Source: Burkholderiaceae bacterium
GTDB lineage: Bacteria; Pseudomonadota; Gammaproteobacteria; Burkholderiales; Burkholderiaceae
DNA: 64,000 nt
Direction: 5' to 3'
NCBI GenBank assembly: GCA_028871175.1
Contig: JAGWNU010000002.1
Location: forward strand, 1 to 64,000
The position numbers and the translations under genes are program-made. The notes below the pieces were generated by a model that ran no database searches, was not told the DNA's origin, and saw nothing but the letters and a program-made list of their open reading frames with translations. Numbering within the stretch: position 1 is the stretch's first letter; the number at the start of each line of letters is the position of its first letter. This document shows positions 43,636 to 52,313 of this stretch, one piece after another.

Positions 43636-44988
43636 ATGGAGTCCTCTTCCGTTACTTCGGTTGCACCGACGTCACCTGCGTGGTGGCACCGGCGCGTGCT
43701 GACGCTTGCGTTTCCCATCGTCCTGGCCAACCTGACGCAGCCGATCCTGTCCGCCGTCGATACGGCCGTGGCGGGACATTTGCCCGGGCCCCAATTCATC
43801 GGCGGTGTGGCGCTGGGCGGGGTGTTCTTCAACTTCGTGTTCTGGGGCTTCGGCTTCCTGCGCATGGGCACCACGGGGCTGGTGTCGCAGGCGCATGGCG
43901 CGGGCGATGCACGTGCGCTGCGGGCGAGCGTGGTACGCGCGATGCTGCTCGCGTTTGCCATTGGCGCTGCGCTGGTGGCGCTGCAGGTGCCGGCCATCCG
44001 TATCACGCTCTCCCTGCTGGGCGCGAGCGAGTCGGTTACGCGCATGGCGGAGGTGTATTGCCACGCGCGGATCTGGTCGGCGCCGTTCGCGCTGGCCAAC
44101 TACGTCGTGCTGGGCACCTTGCTGGGGCGCCAGCAGGTGCGGCGCGCGCTGCTGCTCCAGGTGTTCATCAATACGGTCAACATGGTGGCCGTGCTGGGCC
44201 TCGTTCTGGGGGCCGGCCGCGGCGTGGGCGGCATTGGCGCGGCCACGGCACTGGCCGATGTGGCCGGCTTTGCGCTGGGTGCCTTGCTGCTCTGGCTGCA
44301 ACGGCCCGTCGGCCTGCCGACGCTCACCTGGTCAGCGTTGCTTGCAGGTGACGCGTGGCGCCGGCTGATGGGCCTGAATATCGACATCTTCCTGCGCACG
44401 CTCTGCCTGCTGGCCGTCTTCGGCTGGTTTGCCCACGCCGGCGCCCGGCAAGGCGACGTGGTGCTGGCCGCCAATGCCTTGCTGCTCAACTTCCTGACGT
44501 TCATGGCCTATGGGCTCGACGGTTTCGCGCACGCGGCCGAAGCGCTGGTCGGCGCCGCGCTTGGCGGGCGGGACCGCCACGCCCTGCGCATGGCGATTCG
44601 TGTCTCGACGTTCTGGTCGGTGCTCGGGGCGGGGGTGTTTGCCGCGGTCTACGCGGTCGCGGGCCCGGGCATCATCGGCTTGCTGACCGATCAGGCGGCC
44701 GTGCGCGAGGCGGCGCGCCAGTACCTCGTCTGGGCGGCGTTGCTGCCCATCGTATCCGTGTGGGGCTTCCAGTTTGACGGCGTGTTCATTGGCGCCACGC
44801 GCACGCGTGAACTGCTGGTCACGATGGCCTTGGCCGCCGTCGCCTTCTGGGGCTTGTCGTTGGGACTGCAACCACTGTGGGGCAACCACGGGCTGTGGGT
44901 CGCCATGCTGGGCTTCATGGCGCTGCGCGGGCTCATGCTGGGCGGGCTGCTGTCGCGGGTGTGGGGCATGGTTCCGCAGGCCGCCTGA
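43636..44988 (+). CDS. MATE-family efflux transporter (DinF-like)
   Basis: 450-residue multidrug and toxin extrusion protein with twelve hydrophobic helices in two halves. The start at 43636 (MESSSVTSVA) precedes the conserved RRVLTLAFPIVLANLTQPILSAVDTAVAGHL region, where Asn, Gln and the Asp of VDTAVAGHL match the DinF branch. It exports drugs or metabolites using a proton or sodium gradient. It stops 6 bp short of the convergent XRE-cupin regulator stop. No regulator is adjacent. Confidence 0.9.
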   Translation: MESSSVTSVAPTSPAWWHRRVLTLAFPIVLANLTQPILSAVDTAVAGHLPGPQFIGGVALGGVFFNFVFWGFGFLRMGTTGLVSQAHGAGDARALRASVVRAMLLAFAIGAALVALQVPAIRITLSLLGASESVTRMAEVYCHARIWSAPFALANYVVLGTLLGRQQVRRALLLQVFINTVNMVAVLGLVLGAGRGVGGIGAATALADVAGFALGALLLWLQRPVGLPTLTWSALLAGDAWRRLMGLNIDIFLRTLCLLAVFGWFAHAGARQGDVVLAANALLLNFLTFMAYGLDGFAHAAEALVGAALGGRDRHALRMAIRVSTFWSVLGAGVFAAVYAVAGPGIIGLLTDQAAVREAARQYLVWAALLPIVSVWGFQFDGVFIGATRTRELLVTMALAAVAFWGLSLGLQPLWGNHGLWVAMLGFMALRGLMLGGLLSRVWGMVPQAA

Positions 44989-44993
44989 GGCAG

Positions 44994-45590
44994 TCACTGC
45001 GCATATTCCACCACCAGCAACGCCGTCGCGACGGTCTTGCCGGCGTTGGAAATGGCGTGCTGCACATCCACCGGGTAGCGCGCGGTCTCGCCGTGACGCA
45101 CCTTCTTCTCGCTCGGGCCCGACTGCACCGTCACCGTGCCGTTCAGGACCGACAGATGCTCCTTCGCCCCCAGTTCATGCGGCTCCGAGGCCAGCATCCC
45201 GCCTGGCTGGATCGCCAGTTCATACCACTCGAAGCGCGCCGCCAGGTCCACGGGGCCAAGAATCTTCAATTCGCACTTGCCATCCGGGCTTTTGATGACT
45301 GGGATGGAGTGAGCGGGGATGACCGTCACCGCAGGGGCCGCATCCGCCGCGCTCTCGGGCGACAGGAAGTCGGCCAGGCTCACGCCCAACGCGGTTGCCA
45401 GCCGCCATAGCACGGCGACGGTCGGATTGGCGAGATTGCGCTCGACCTGCGAAAGCATCGACTTCGATACGCCCGCATGGCGCGACAGTTCATCGAGCGA
45501 CAGCTTGCGCGCCTGGCGCAGTGCCTGCAGCTTGGCACCCACGGCGGGCGGGCCGCCGGCGAGCGCATCGGTGGCGGGGGCTTGTGCCAT
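44994..45590 (-). CDS. XRE-family regulator with C-terminal cupin domain
   Basis: 198 residues: an N-terminal lambda-repressor-type helix-turn-helix (about 15-75, with [22 protein letters not shown]) and a C-terminal small cupin sensor (about 105-195). Such regulators often control adjacent amino-acid catabolic genes. It is divergent from kbl-tdh, and two copies of a palindrome lie in the gap at 45621-45634 and 45639-45652, so it is probably the operon's regulator, perhaps sensing threonine or a product. No similar operator was seen near the neighbouring MATE gene. Confidence 0.88.
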   Translation of the reverse strand: MAQAPATDALAGGPPAVGAKLQALRQARKLSLDELSRHAGVSKSMLSQVERNLANPTVAVLWRLATALGVSLADFLSPESAADAAPAVTVIPAHSIPVIKSPDGKCELKILGPVDLAARFEWYELAIQPGGMLASEPHELGAKEHLSVLNGTVTVQSGPSEKKVRHGETARYPVDVQHAISNAGKTVATALLVVEYAQ

Positions 45591-45620
45591 CGGGAGGTAT
45601 CTTGTAAATTGAACAAATCA

Positions 45621-45634
45621 TTCGATATATCGAA
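45621..45634. promoter_or_regulatory. Palindromic operator, copy 1 (kbl-tdh / XRE-cupin gap)
   Basis: TTCGATATATCGAA is a perfect 14-bp palindrome in the short gap between the divergent XRE-cupin and kbl genes. Confidence 0.75.
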
Positions 45635-45638
45635 CTCG

Positions 45639-45652
45639 TTCGATTTATCGAT
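45639..45652. promoter_or_regulatory. Palindromic operator, copy 2 (kbl-tdh / XRE-cupin gap)
   Basis: TTCGATTTATCGAT is a near copy of the first site, starting 18 bp downstream of it. Such tandem placement allows cooperative binding of two dimers. Confidence 0.7.
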
Positions 45653-45677
45653 CAACGCAGTCTACAGGAGGAGCACC

Positions 45678-46907
45678 ATGGGGACAACGGCAGCCACCGC
45701 TTCGGCCCACCCCTCGACCGACGCTTTCTATGCGGCCATCCGCCGCGAGCTGGAGGCGATCGAAGAGGCCGGCCTGTACAAGACCGAGCGCATCATCACC
45801 TCGCCGCAGGGCAGTGTGATCCACACGGCTGACGGCAAGGACGTCATCAACCTGTGCGCCAACAACTACCTGGGCTTGTCCTCACACCCGGAGGTGCTCA
45901 AGGCGGCGCATGCGGCGCTGGATTCGCACGGCTTCGGGCTCAGCTCGGTGCGCTTCATCTGCGGCACGCAGGATCTGCACAAGACGCTGGAAGCCAGGCT
46001 GGCCAGGTTTCTCGGCACCGAAGACACCATCCTGTACGGCTCGGCCTTCGACGCCAACGGCGGTCTGTTCGAAACCTTGCTCGGGCCGGAAGACGCGGTG
46101 ATCAGCGACGAACTGAATCACGCTTCCATCATCGATGGCATCCGGCTGTGCAAGGCGCAGCGCTATCGCTACCAGCACAACGATCTGGAAGATCTGCGCG
46201 CGCAGCTCGTAGCTGCCGATGCCGCCGGGGCGCGCTTCAAGCTTGTCTTTACCGATGGCGTGTTTTCGATGGACGGCACGATCGCACGGCTCGATGAGAT
46301 TCGCGCCATCTGCGACGAATTCGGCGCGCTGCTCGGAATCGACGAGTGCCATGCTACGGGGTTTCTGGGCAAGCGCGGGCGCGGCTCGCACGAGCATCGC
46401 GGCGTGTTCGGCAAGATCGACATCATCACGGGCACGCTCGGCAAGGGACTGGGCGGGGCCTCGGGCGGTTTCACCAGCGCGCGCAAGGAGGTGGTGGCAC
46501 TGCTGCGTCAGCGCTCGCGTCCGTATCTGTTCTCCAACACCGTCGCGCCGTGCATTGTCGGGGCGACCATCAAGGTGCTGGATCTGCTTGAAGCCGACAC
46601 CGCCCTGCGCGACAAGCTGGAAGACAGCGCGCTGTACTTCCGTCACAGGATCGTGGAACTTGGCTTCGACATCAAGCCGGGCGAGCATCCGATCGTGCCG
46701 ATCATGGTGTATGACGCGCCGAAGGCGCAGGCCCTGTCAAAACGCCTGCTCGAGTTGGGCGTGTACGTGATCGGCTTCTTCTATCCGGTGGTACCCAAGG
46801 GGCAGGCGCGCATTCGCGTGCAGATCAGCGCCGTGCATGAGCGCGCACAGCTCGATGCCGCGCTCCAGGCGTTCGAGACCGCCGGCAAGGAACTGGGGAT
46901 CCTCTGA
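45678..46907 (+). CDS. kbl: 2-amino-3-ketobutyrate CoA ligase (glycine C-acetyltransferase)
   Basis: PLP enzyme that cleaves 2-amino-3-ketobutyrate with CoA to glycine and acetyl-CoA, the second step of threonine breakdown. The ATG at 45678 has an AGGAGGAG site; the product has 409 residues, near the normal length. The PLP lysine is Lys256 in [10 protein letters not shown], and Asp222 and His225 in DECHATG hold the cofactor ring. The tdh start overlaps its stop by one base (TGATG), so the two form an operon under the adjacent XRE-cupin regulator. Confidence 0.95.
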   Translation: MGTTAATASAHPSTDAFYAAIRRELEAIEEAGLYKTERIITSPQGSVIHTADGKDVINLCANNYLGLSSHPEVLKAAHAALDSHGFGLSSVRFICGTQDLHKTLEARLARFLGTEDTILYGSAFDANGGLFETLLGPEDAVISDELNHASIIDGIRLCKAQRYRYQHNDLEDLRAQLVAADAAGARFKLVFTDGVFSMDGTIARLDEIRAICDEFGALLGIDECHATGFLGKRGRGSHEHRGVFGKIDIITGTLGKGLGGASGGFTSARKEVVALLRQRSRPYLFSNTVAPCIVGATIKVLDLLEADTALRDKLEDSALYFRHRIVELGFDIKPGEHPIVPIMVYDAPKAQALSKRLLELGVYVIGFFYPVVPKGQARIRVQISAVHERAQLDAALQAFETAGKELGIL

Positions 46908-47902
46908 TGGGCAGCACAGCAGGCACGGGCGGCGCGGCGCCCCGCATCCTCATCATCGGCGCCAACGGGCAACTCGGCACGGAGCTGGCCGTTGCGCTGG
47001 CCGAGCGCTATGGCCACGCCAATGTGGTGACCAGCGACATGGTGCCCCGTGGCCGCCACGCGCAGATCCGTCACGAAACGCTGGACGTGACCGACCGGGG
47101 GCAACTGCGCGAGATCATCGAGCGTCACGGCATCACGCAGATCTATCACCTGGCGGCGGCGCTGTCGGCTGCGGCGGAGCAGTCGCCCACCTGGGCCTGG
47201 CAGCTCAACATGAACGGCTTGCTCAACGTGCTGGAGGCGGCGCGCCAGCATGGTCTTGAACGCATCTTCTGGCCCAGTTCGATTGCCGCCTTCGGGCCGA
47301 CCACGCCGCGCGATGCCACGCCGCAAAGCACGATCATGGAGCCCAAGACCGTCTACGGCATCTCGAAGCTGGCCGGCGAGGGCTGGTGCCGCTGGTATTT
47401 CGAGCATCACGGCGTGGACGTGCGCAGCCTGCGCTATCCGGGGCTGATCTCGTACAAGACGGCACCCGGCGGCGGCACGACGGACTACGCCATCGACATC
47501 TTCCATTCGGCGGTCAAGAGCGAGCGCTACACGTGTTTTCTGGAACACGACGAGGCGCTGCCGATGATGTACATGCCCGACGCCGTACGCGCCACCATCG
47601 AACTGATGGAGGCGCCGGCCGATCGCATCACCGAGCGGGGCAGCTATAACCTGGCGGGGGTGAGCTTCACCCCGGCACAACTCGCCGACGAAATCCGCCG
47701 GCACCGGCCGACGTTTGACGTGGCGTACGAGCCTGACTTCCGGCAGGCGATCGCGGCGAGCTGGCCCAACTCCATCGACGATTCCGTCGCGCGGCGCGAC
47801 TGGGGCTGGCAGCCCCAATATGGCCTCGCCGAGATGACCGCCGATATGCTCATGAACCTCGCGCATCTGGCGCCGCCCGGCCCGCCCAGCGCCACCCGCT
47901 GA
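46907..47902 (+). CDS. tdh: L-threonine 3-dehydrogenase, SDR/epimerase-like type
   Basis: 331-residue NAD-dependent enzyme of the extended SDR (GalE-like) fold. The nucleotide motif GANGQLG is at residues 18-24 and the catalytic pair is Tyr150-Lys154 in YGISK. This type of threonine dehydrogenase, rather than the zinc-dependent MDR type, is expected next to kbl. It oxidises threonine to 2-amino-3-ketobutyrate, which Kbl then splits. The N-terminal extension of about 10 Gly/Ala-rich residues is unusual but harmless. Confidence 0.92.
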   Translation: MGSTAGTGGAAPRILIIGANGQLGTELAVALAERYGHANVVTSDMVPRGRHAQIRHETLDVTDRGQLREIIERHGITQIYHLAAALSAAAEQSPTWAWQLNMNGLLNVLEAARQHGLERIFWPSSIAAFGPTTPRDATPQSTIMEPKTVYGISKLAGEGWCRWYFEHHGVDVRSLRYPGLISYKTAPGGGTTDYAIDIFHSAVKSERYTCFLEHDEALPMMYMPDAVRATIELMEAPADRITERGSYNLAGVSFTPAQLADEIRRHRPTFDVAYEPDFRQAIAASWPNSIDDSVARRDWGWQPQYGLAEMTADMLMNLAHLAPPGPPSATR

Positions 47903-47992
47903 ACGTCGGCAGGCGGGCGTTCGCCGGAAATACGGGGTAAGCGCCGGGTTGCTTCCGGTTTCGGTCGGACCGGTTGTGTCCAACAATGCAAC

Positions 47993-48286
47993 ATGACCGC
48001 CACTTTCCCCACCCGCCGCATGCCTTGCCCGACGCCTGACGAACGTTCTGCTTCGCCCGACCCGGCGCCGCGCCATCGCGACGATCCTCCGCCTGCCCGG
48101 CGTGCCTGGTGGGTGCCGGTCGTACGCATGACGGTGATTGCCGGCGTGGTGGCGGCCATCCCGCACACCCCGATCCCCCTGCCATTTGCGGACGGCGCCT
48201 GGATGTTGCATGTGGCGGCCGGCCTGCTCTTCGTGGTGGGCGCGGTCGATAGCCTTTTCCTCCTGGCCATGCGTCGCGATCGCTGA
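47993..48286 (+). CDS. Small hypothetical membrane protein
   Basis: 97 residues, with a proline/arginine-rich hydrophilic N-terminal half and two hydrophobic segments (about residues 46-63 and 70-88). No family was recognised. It lies 90 bp after tdh and before a long non-coding stretch. The hydrophobic part supports a real protein, but the long low-complexity N-terminus leaves the start uncertain. Confidence 0.45.
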   Translation: MTATFPTRRMPCPTPDERSASPDPAPRHRDDPPPARRAWWVPVVRMTVIAGVVAAIPHTPIPLPFADGAWMLHVAAGLLFVVGAVDSLFLLAMRRDR

Positions 48287-48860
48287 GGGCGTGCCGCGTG
48301 CTCCGGGGCCTCCTTGAGGCGTGGCGCGTCCCGCGCCGCAGTCACGCAGTGCTCACCCGGTAAGTTTTAAAACAGGTTGTAAAAACGTTTAGACGAAGGC
48401 CGGTAGCACGACCGTGCCACCGTCACACGCGCGTGCCTTCGTCACCGTCCGTTACAGAAACGGGGTGCGCACGCGGCACTGCACCAATCGCGCTTGCTGC
48501 CCCGGGATGCTTTGTCACAGCGGCTTTGCGCCGCCACGGGCGCGCGTGCAATTGTGCTGCAAGTGTAAGCAGATGTTGCATTGCACGGTCCTGGCCCGAT
48601 GCTTGCTCAACGTCCTGCGGTCAGTCTGCGCGTGCAACGCATTTCCGCCACGCGCAAACAACGTTATTCCCATAAGCGAATCCGGAGCGGTTCCACGGCA
48701 TTCGCACTTCGCTCCTCCACGCCCGGCGCGCTACGCGGGTGGCAGGGTGCTTTCTCGGACGGTCCCGGGGTCTCGACGGTCATTTGCGTGCATGCATGTT
48801 CGCTGCGGTGGACTGTGCGCGCGCATGGCCGGAATCGCTTCACAAGAAAACGAGGAAACC
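48287..48860. other. Long non-coding region upstream of the pga-locus regulator
   Basis: About 570 bases with no supported gene, although frames stay open by chance. It includes a sudden AT-rich patch with TTTTAAAA and poly-A (about 48363-48391), a likely promoter, and a GTGCAAT...ATTGCAC inverted repeat at 48546-48586. An upstream extension of the regulator frame was judged non-coding because the residues are Cys/Arg-rich without structure. Confidence 0.4.
48546..48586. repeat. 7-bp inverted repeat upstream of the pga regulator
   Basis: GTGCAAT (48546-48552) and ATTGCAC (48580-48586) are perfect complements around a 27-base spacer that itself contains GCAA/TTGC pairs. It could be a regulator site or a leader hairpin, about 275 bp before the regulator start. 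Confidence 0.45.
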
Positions 48861-49772
48861 ATGAAAGCCGTCCTGCTGGAGAATCACCCGTTGTTGCGAG
48901 CCGGACTTGCGCAATTGCTCGCGCACCCGACCCTTGACCTGGAGGTCATTGCACCCGCGCTCCCAGCCGGCGAGCCTGGCGAACTGCAGCCGGTGGATGC
49001 GCATGCCGATCTGCTCGTTGTCGGCCTGGACGAAATCGATGTGCCGGTTGACGCCACCAGCCTGCGCCGCGCCATTGCGAGCAGCCGCGCGCGCCATGTG
49101 GTGCTGTTGGCCGCATCCGTCTCGGCGGAGGAAGCGCACGTCGCCATGACGTGCGGTGTGGACGCCTACGTCGCCAAATCGCAATCCCCCGAGGTGTTGC
49201 TGGCAACGCTGCGGCTGGTGCTGGCCGGCGGCCAGTCGTATCCCGCGCTGATGCCGCGTACGGCAAACGCGGCCGCGCCAATGCTCGCGCTCAATGCTGC
49301 GGAAGCTGCGCAGCGGCTGAATGTTTCGCTGCGCCAGTACGAGGTGCTGGTGTTGCTCTCGCGGGGGCACTCCGTCAAGGGCGTCGGGCGTCTGCTGGGC
49401 ATTTCGGAAGCCACCGTCAAGACACATGCCTGCACGCTGTATCGCCGCCTGAATGTGCGCAACAAGAGTGAAGCCGTCTACGCGGCCATGCGTCTGGGCA
49501 TTCCGCTGGAGTTGCAGGGCGTTGCCGCCACGAGTGCGCCAGCGACCGCCGCACCCGACGAAGCGGCCGTGTTTGTCGCGACGGAACAGGACGCTGCACA
49601 GCCGCGCGCGACGGCGCTGGATGCCGTGATGGCGCACGCCAGGCCGGCCCCCCTGGACCATGGCGCGGAATCCCGCTGGGCCGCCATGACGCGCGCGTTT
49701 GGCGGGCTGACGCCCGCGCAGCCCATGCGCGTGGCGGTGCGCACGGCCAATGGCACGGCCCGGTTGGGCTGA
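48861..49772 (+). CDS. LuxR/NarL-type regulator with degenerate receiver, upstream of pgaABCD
   Basis: 303 residues from ATG 48861 with GAGG upstream. The N-terminal half looks like a NarL-type receiver, but the acidic pair reads Glu7-Asn8 in LLENHPLL, and the position of the phosphoacceptor Asp is Gly55 in DLLVVGLDE; the late Lys in VAKSQSPE is kept. So phosphorylation in the usual way is improbable. A LuxR helix-turn-helix follows (about residues 145-205, SRGHSVKGVGRLLGISEATVK). A further Ala-rich tail of about 100 residues is unusual. It lies 75 bp before pgaA and probably regulates the operon. Confidence 0.85.
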   Translation: MKAVLLENHPLLRAGLAQLLAHPTLDLEVIAPALPAGEPGELQPVDAHADLLVVGLDEIDVPVDATSLRRAIASSRARHVVLLAASVSAEEAHVAMTCGVDAYVAKSQSPEVLLATLRLVLAGGQSYPALMPRTANAAAPMLALNAAEAAQRLNVSLRQYEVLVLLSRGHSVKGVGRLLGISEATVKTHACTLYRRLNVRNKSEAVYAAMRLGIPLELQGVAATSAPATAAPDEAAVFVATEQDAAQPRATALDAVMAHARPAPLDHGAESRWAAMTRAFGGLTPAQPMRVAVRTANGTARLG

Positions 49773-49847
49773 CGCCACCCCCGGTCCTTCTCTGCATGTA
49801 CTGCGGCAGGTGCGCGATGCACGCGCCGCTCACTGGACACGATAACA

Positions 49848-52313
49848 ATGACAGCCCACGAGCCCACTCTCCGGACCTTGCCGGCGGAACGCACCGGTGC
49901 GTCCAGCGCCTGGTATCCGCGCCGCTGCGCCATCGCTGCTGCCACCGTGGTGGTGGTCGGCACCACACCCATGCTGGCGCATGCCGCCCGCGATGACGCA
50001 TCCAACGCAGCCACGCGCCGTCTGATCGAGGCGGAACTGAGCGACGCTGCATCCGCAGGCCAGACGCTCCATGCATCGACGACCGTGACTGCTGCTGGCG
50101 ACGACCTGCCAGCGTCGCCGGCCGGCACGTTGCTGATCGCGCAGCAGCCGGTGCCTCCGGCGGATGCACCCGCATCTGCATCCGCACCAGCACCAGCCCC
50201 CGCATCCGACAGCATGCCCGCTGGCGCGGCGGCCCCGTCGGCTGCGCCGTCGCCCACGGTGATTCTGCCCCCTGGAGCGCCATCGCCCGACGCTGCAGCG
50301 CAAGCGCCGGTGGTGTCGCCCGCGCCGAACCCATCCGGCCCGAGTGCCCAGGGCCCCGGCACGCTGGAGCCCCTGCCGGTGTCTCCCGAAGCCGCGAATG
50401 CCGCCTCCACCCATGCCGCCGGCAATCCGCCGGAGAATGCCCCTGCCGGCCCGATGCCGACCGATCGCCAAGCCTTCCACGACGAAGTCATGCGCGAAGC
50501 CCGCGAGGGCGCTGCCACCCTTGCGCAGGAGCATCTGCGCGAGCATCCGGACTGGTTCAAGGAAAGCGAGTCGTGGCACATCGACCATGCCGCCGCCGCG
50601 CAGCGCATCCGCTGGGGGCGCCAGCAACTGAAGGTCATCAACGGGCCGGAGCGCTTTGTCATCATCGACCAGGCCGTGGCCGAAATCGAAGCGCTGCTCA
50701 AGAAGGTGCCGGATACGCCCGAGAACGCTGAGTTCCGCCAGGCGATCGTGGCCGATGAGGTCGTCGCGCTGGCCTCGCGCGGGCGCATGAAGGACGCCGT
50801 CAAGCGCTACGAGGCCATGTCGCAGACGGGCAAGGTACCCGCCTACACCCGCGTGGCGGCAGGCGATGCCTACGCGTATCTCGATACGCCTGACAAGGCC
50901 GCCGCCGCATACGCACGGGCCCTGAAGGACGCCGGCCCGGGCGAGATCGAAACCGGCGACGTGCAGGAAGCCCTGTTCTACGCGATGCTCGACACCGGCC
51001 GCTTTGAAGAGGCCCGCGCGCTGCTCGACAAGATGAAGGCCGACAACCCGGAGTACGTGCGTCTTGCGCCCGCGGCAGGCACGCCCAACCCGGACTACTC
51101 GCGCGTCAAGCGGCTGGAAGCGCAGTACCTCGTCCTGACCGGGCGTACGCACCAGGGCATTGCCGAGATGGACAAGTGGCGGCATGAGGCCCCGTTTGCG
51201 GCCTCGCTGGTGAGTGCGCGCGCCGACGGTGCGATGGTGCAGGCCGAGCCCTATCGCTCACGCGAGATGTACAAGACGGCACTGGCCGAGCACCCGGACG
51301 ACCTGAGCGTGGTGGCCGGCTACGGCCGCGCATCGCTGGCGGTGGACGACCTGAAAATCGCAAAGGACGTCGCGAACGGGCTGGACGCGCGCTTTCCGGA
51401 AAACGGCTCGGTGCGCGCGCTGCGCCGCGATCTGGATGTCTACCAGAGCCCGCAGCTCGTCATCCAGTCCACCGCCGACAAGGGCAACTCCGTGTTCGCC
51501 AACAACGAGTTTGGCGTGGACACGAAGGCCTACAGCGGCCCCATTGCAGATCACTACCGCCTGTTCTTCCACAATTTCTCGGGCCGCGCGGAGTTTGATG
51601 GCACATCGGAGAGCCGCGTGCGCAACGGCGCAGGCGTGCAATGGTTCGATACCGGGGTTGAAGTCAATGGCGAGGTGCACCAGTCGGTCGGCTCGGCCGG
51701 CAAGACGGGCGGCACCATCGATGCGGCCTGGATGCCGAGCGACCACTGGAAGGTCTCGGGCATGGCCACCACCGATGATCTCGAGGTGCCTTACAAGGCG
51801 TACCAGGTGGGCGTCACCGGCAAGACGCTGTCGGGCAATGTGCGCTACACGTGGGATGAAACGCGCTACGCGTCGCTCACGTACGGCGTGTCGCGCTATA
51901 CCGACGACAACCTGCGCCAGCGCTGGGGTGCCAACTTCTACCAGCAGCTGTTTGTCTCGCCGCGCCACACGGTGGGGCTGCTGCTTGGTGCGGATACCAG
52001 CAGCAGCACCAAGACGGGCCTGAACTATTTCAGCCCCTCGCGCGACTACAGCGGGCAGGCCACCGCCATCTGGTCGTGGACGCCATGGCGCTATGCCGAC
52101 AAGTCGTTCACCCAGCGCGTGTATCTGACCGGCGGCATGTACAACCAGCAATCGTTCGGCACCAGCCCGATGTTGGAAGCACGGCTGGAGCACGTGTGGC
52201 AGATCAATCGCAAGACGCAGGTCTCTTACGGCATCGGCTTCGGCCGCCACCGCTACGACGGCCAGCCAGAGAACCGCAAGTTCCTTTACCTGAACCTCAA
52301 CATTCCGCTGTGA
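49848..52313 (+). CDS. pgaA: PNAG outer membrane export porin PgaA
   Basis: Exports partly de-acetylated poly-beta-1,6-N-acetylglucosamine through the outer membrane. 821 residues: a signal peptide ends near AHA at residue 46; a long Pro/Ala-rich linker (about 90-200) follows; then a TPR-like helical region (about 205-500) and a C-terminal beta-barrel that ends in FLYLNLNIPL. The length agrees with the E. coli PgaA family, but the linker is longer. First gene of pgaABCD; the stop overlaps the pgaB start (TGATG). Confidence 0.92.
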   Translation: MTAHEPTLRTLPAERTGASSAWYPRRCAIAAATVVVVGTTPMLAHAARDDASNAATRRLIEAELSDAASAGQTLHASTTVTAAGDDLPASPAGTLLIAQQPVPPADAPASASAPAPAPASDSMPAGAAAPSAAPSPTVILPPGAPSPDAAAQAPVVSPAPNPSGPSAQGPGTLEPLPVSPEAANAASTHAAGNPPENAPAGPMPTDRQAFHDEVMREAREGAATLAQEHLREHPDWFKESESWHIDHAAAAQRIRWGRQQLKVINGPERFVIIDQAVAEIEALLKKVPDTPENAEFRQAIVADEVVALASRGRMKDAVKRYEAMSQTGKVPAYTRVAAGDAYAYLDTPDKAAAAYARALKDAGPGEIETGDVQEALFYAMLDTGRFEEARALLDKMKADNPEYVRLAPAAGTPNPDYSRVKRLEAQYLVLTGRTHQGIAEMDKWRHEAPFAASLVSARADGAMVQAEPYRSREMYKTALAEHPDDLSVVAGYGRASLAVDDLKIAKDVANGLDARFPENGSVRALRRDLDVYQSPQLVIQSTADKGNSVFANNEFGVDTKAYSGPIADHYRLFFHNFSGRAEFDGTSESRVRNGAGVQWFDTGVEVNGEVHQSVGSAGKTGGTIDAAWMPSDHWKVSGMATTDDLEVPYKAYQVGVTGKTLSGNVRYTWDETRYASLTYGVSRYTDDNLRQRWGANFYQQLFVSPRHTVGLLLGADTSSSTKTGLNYFSPSRDYSGQATAIWSWTPWRYADKSFTQRVYLTGGMYNQQSFGTSPMLEARLEHVWQINRKTQVSYGIGFGRHRYDGQPENRKFLYLNLNIPL

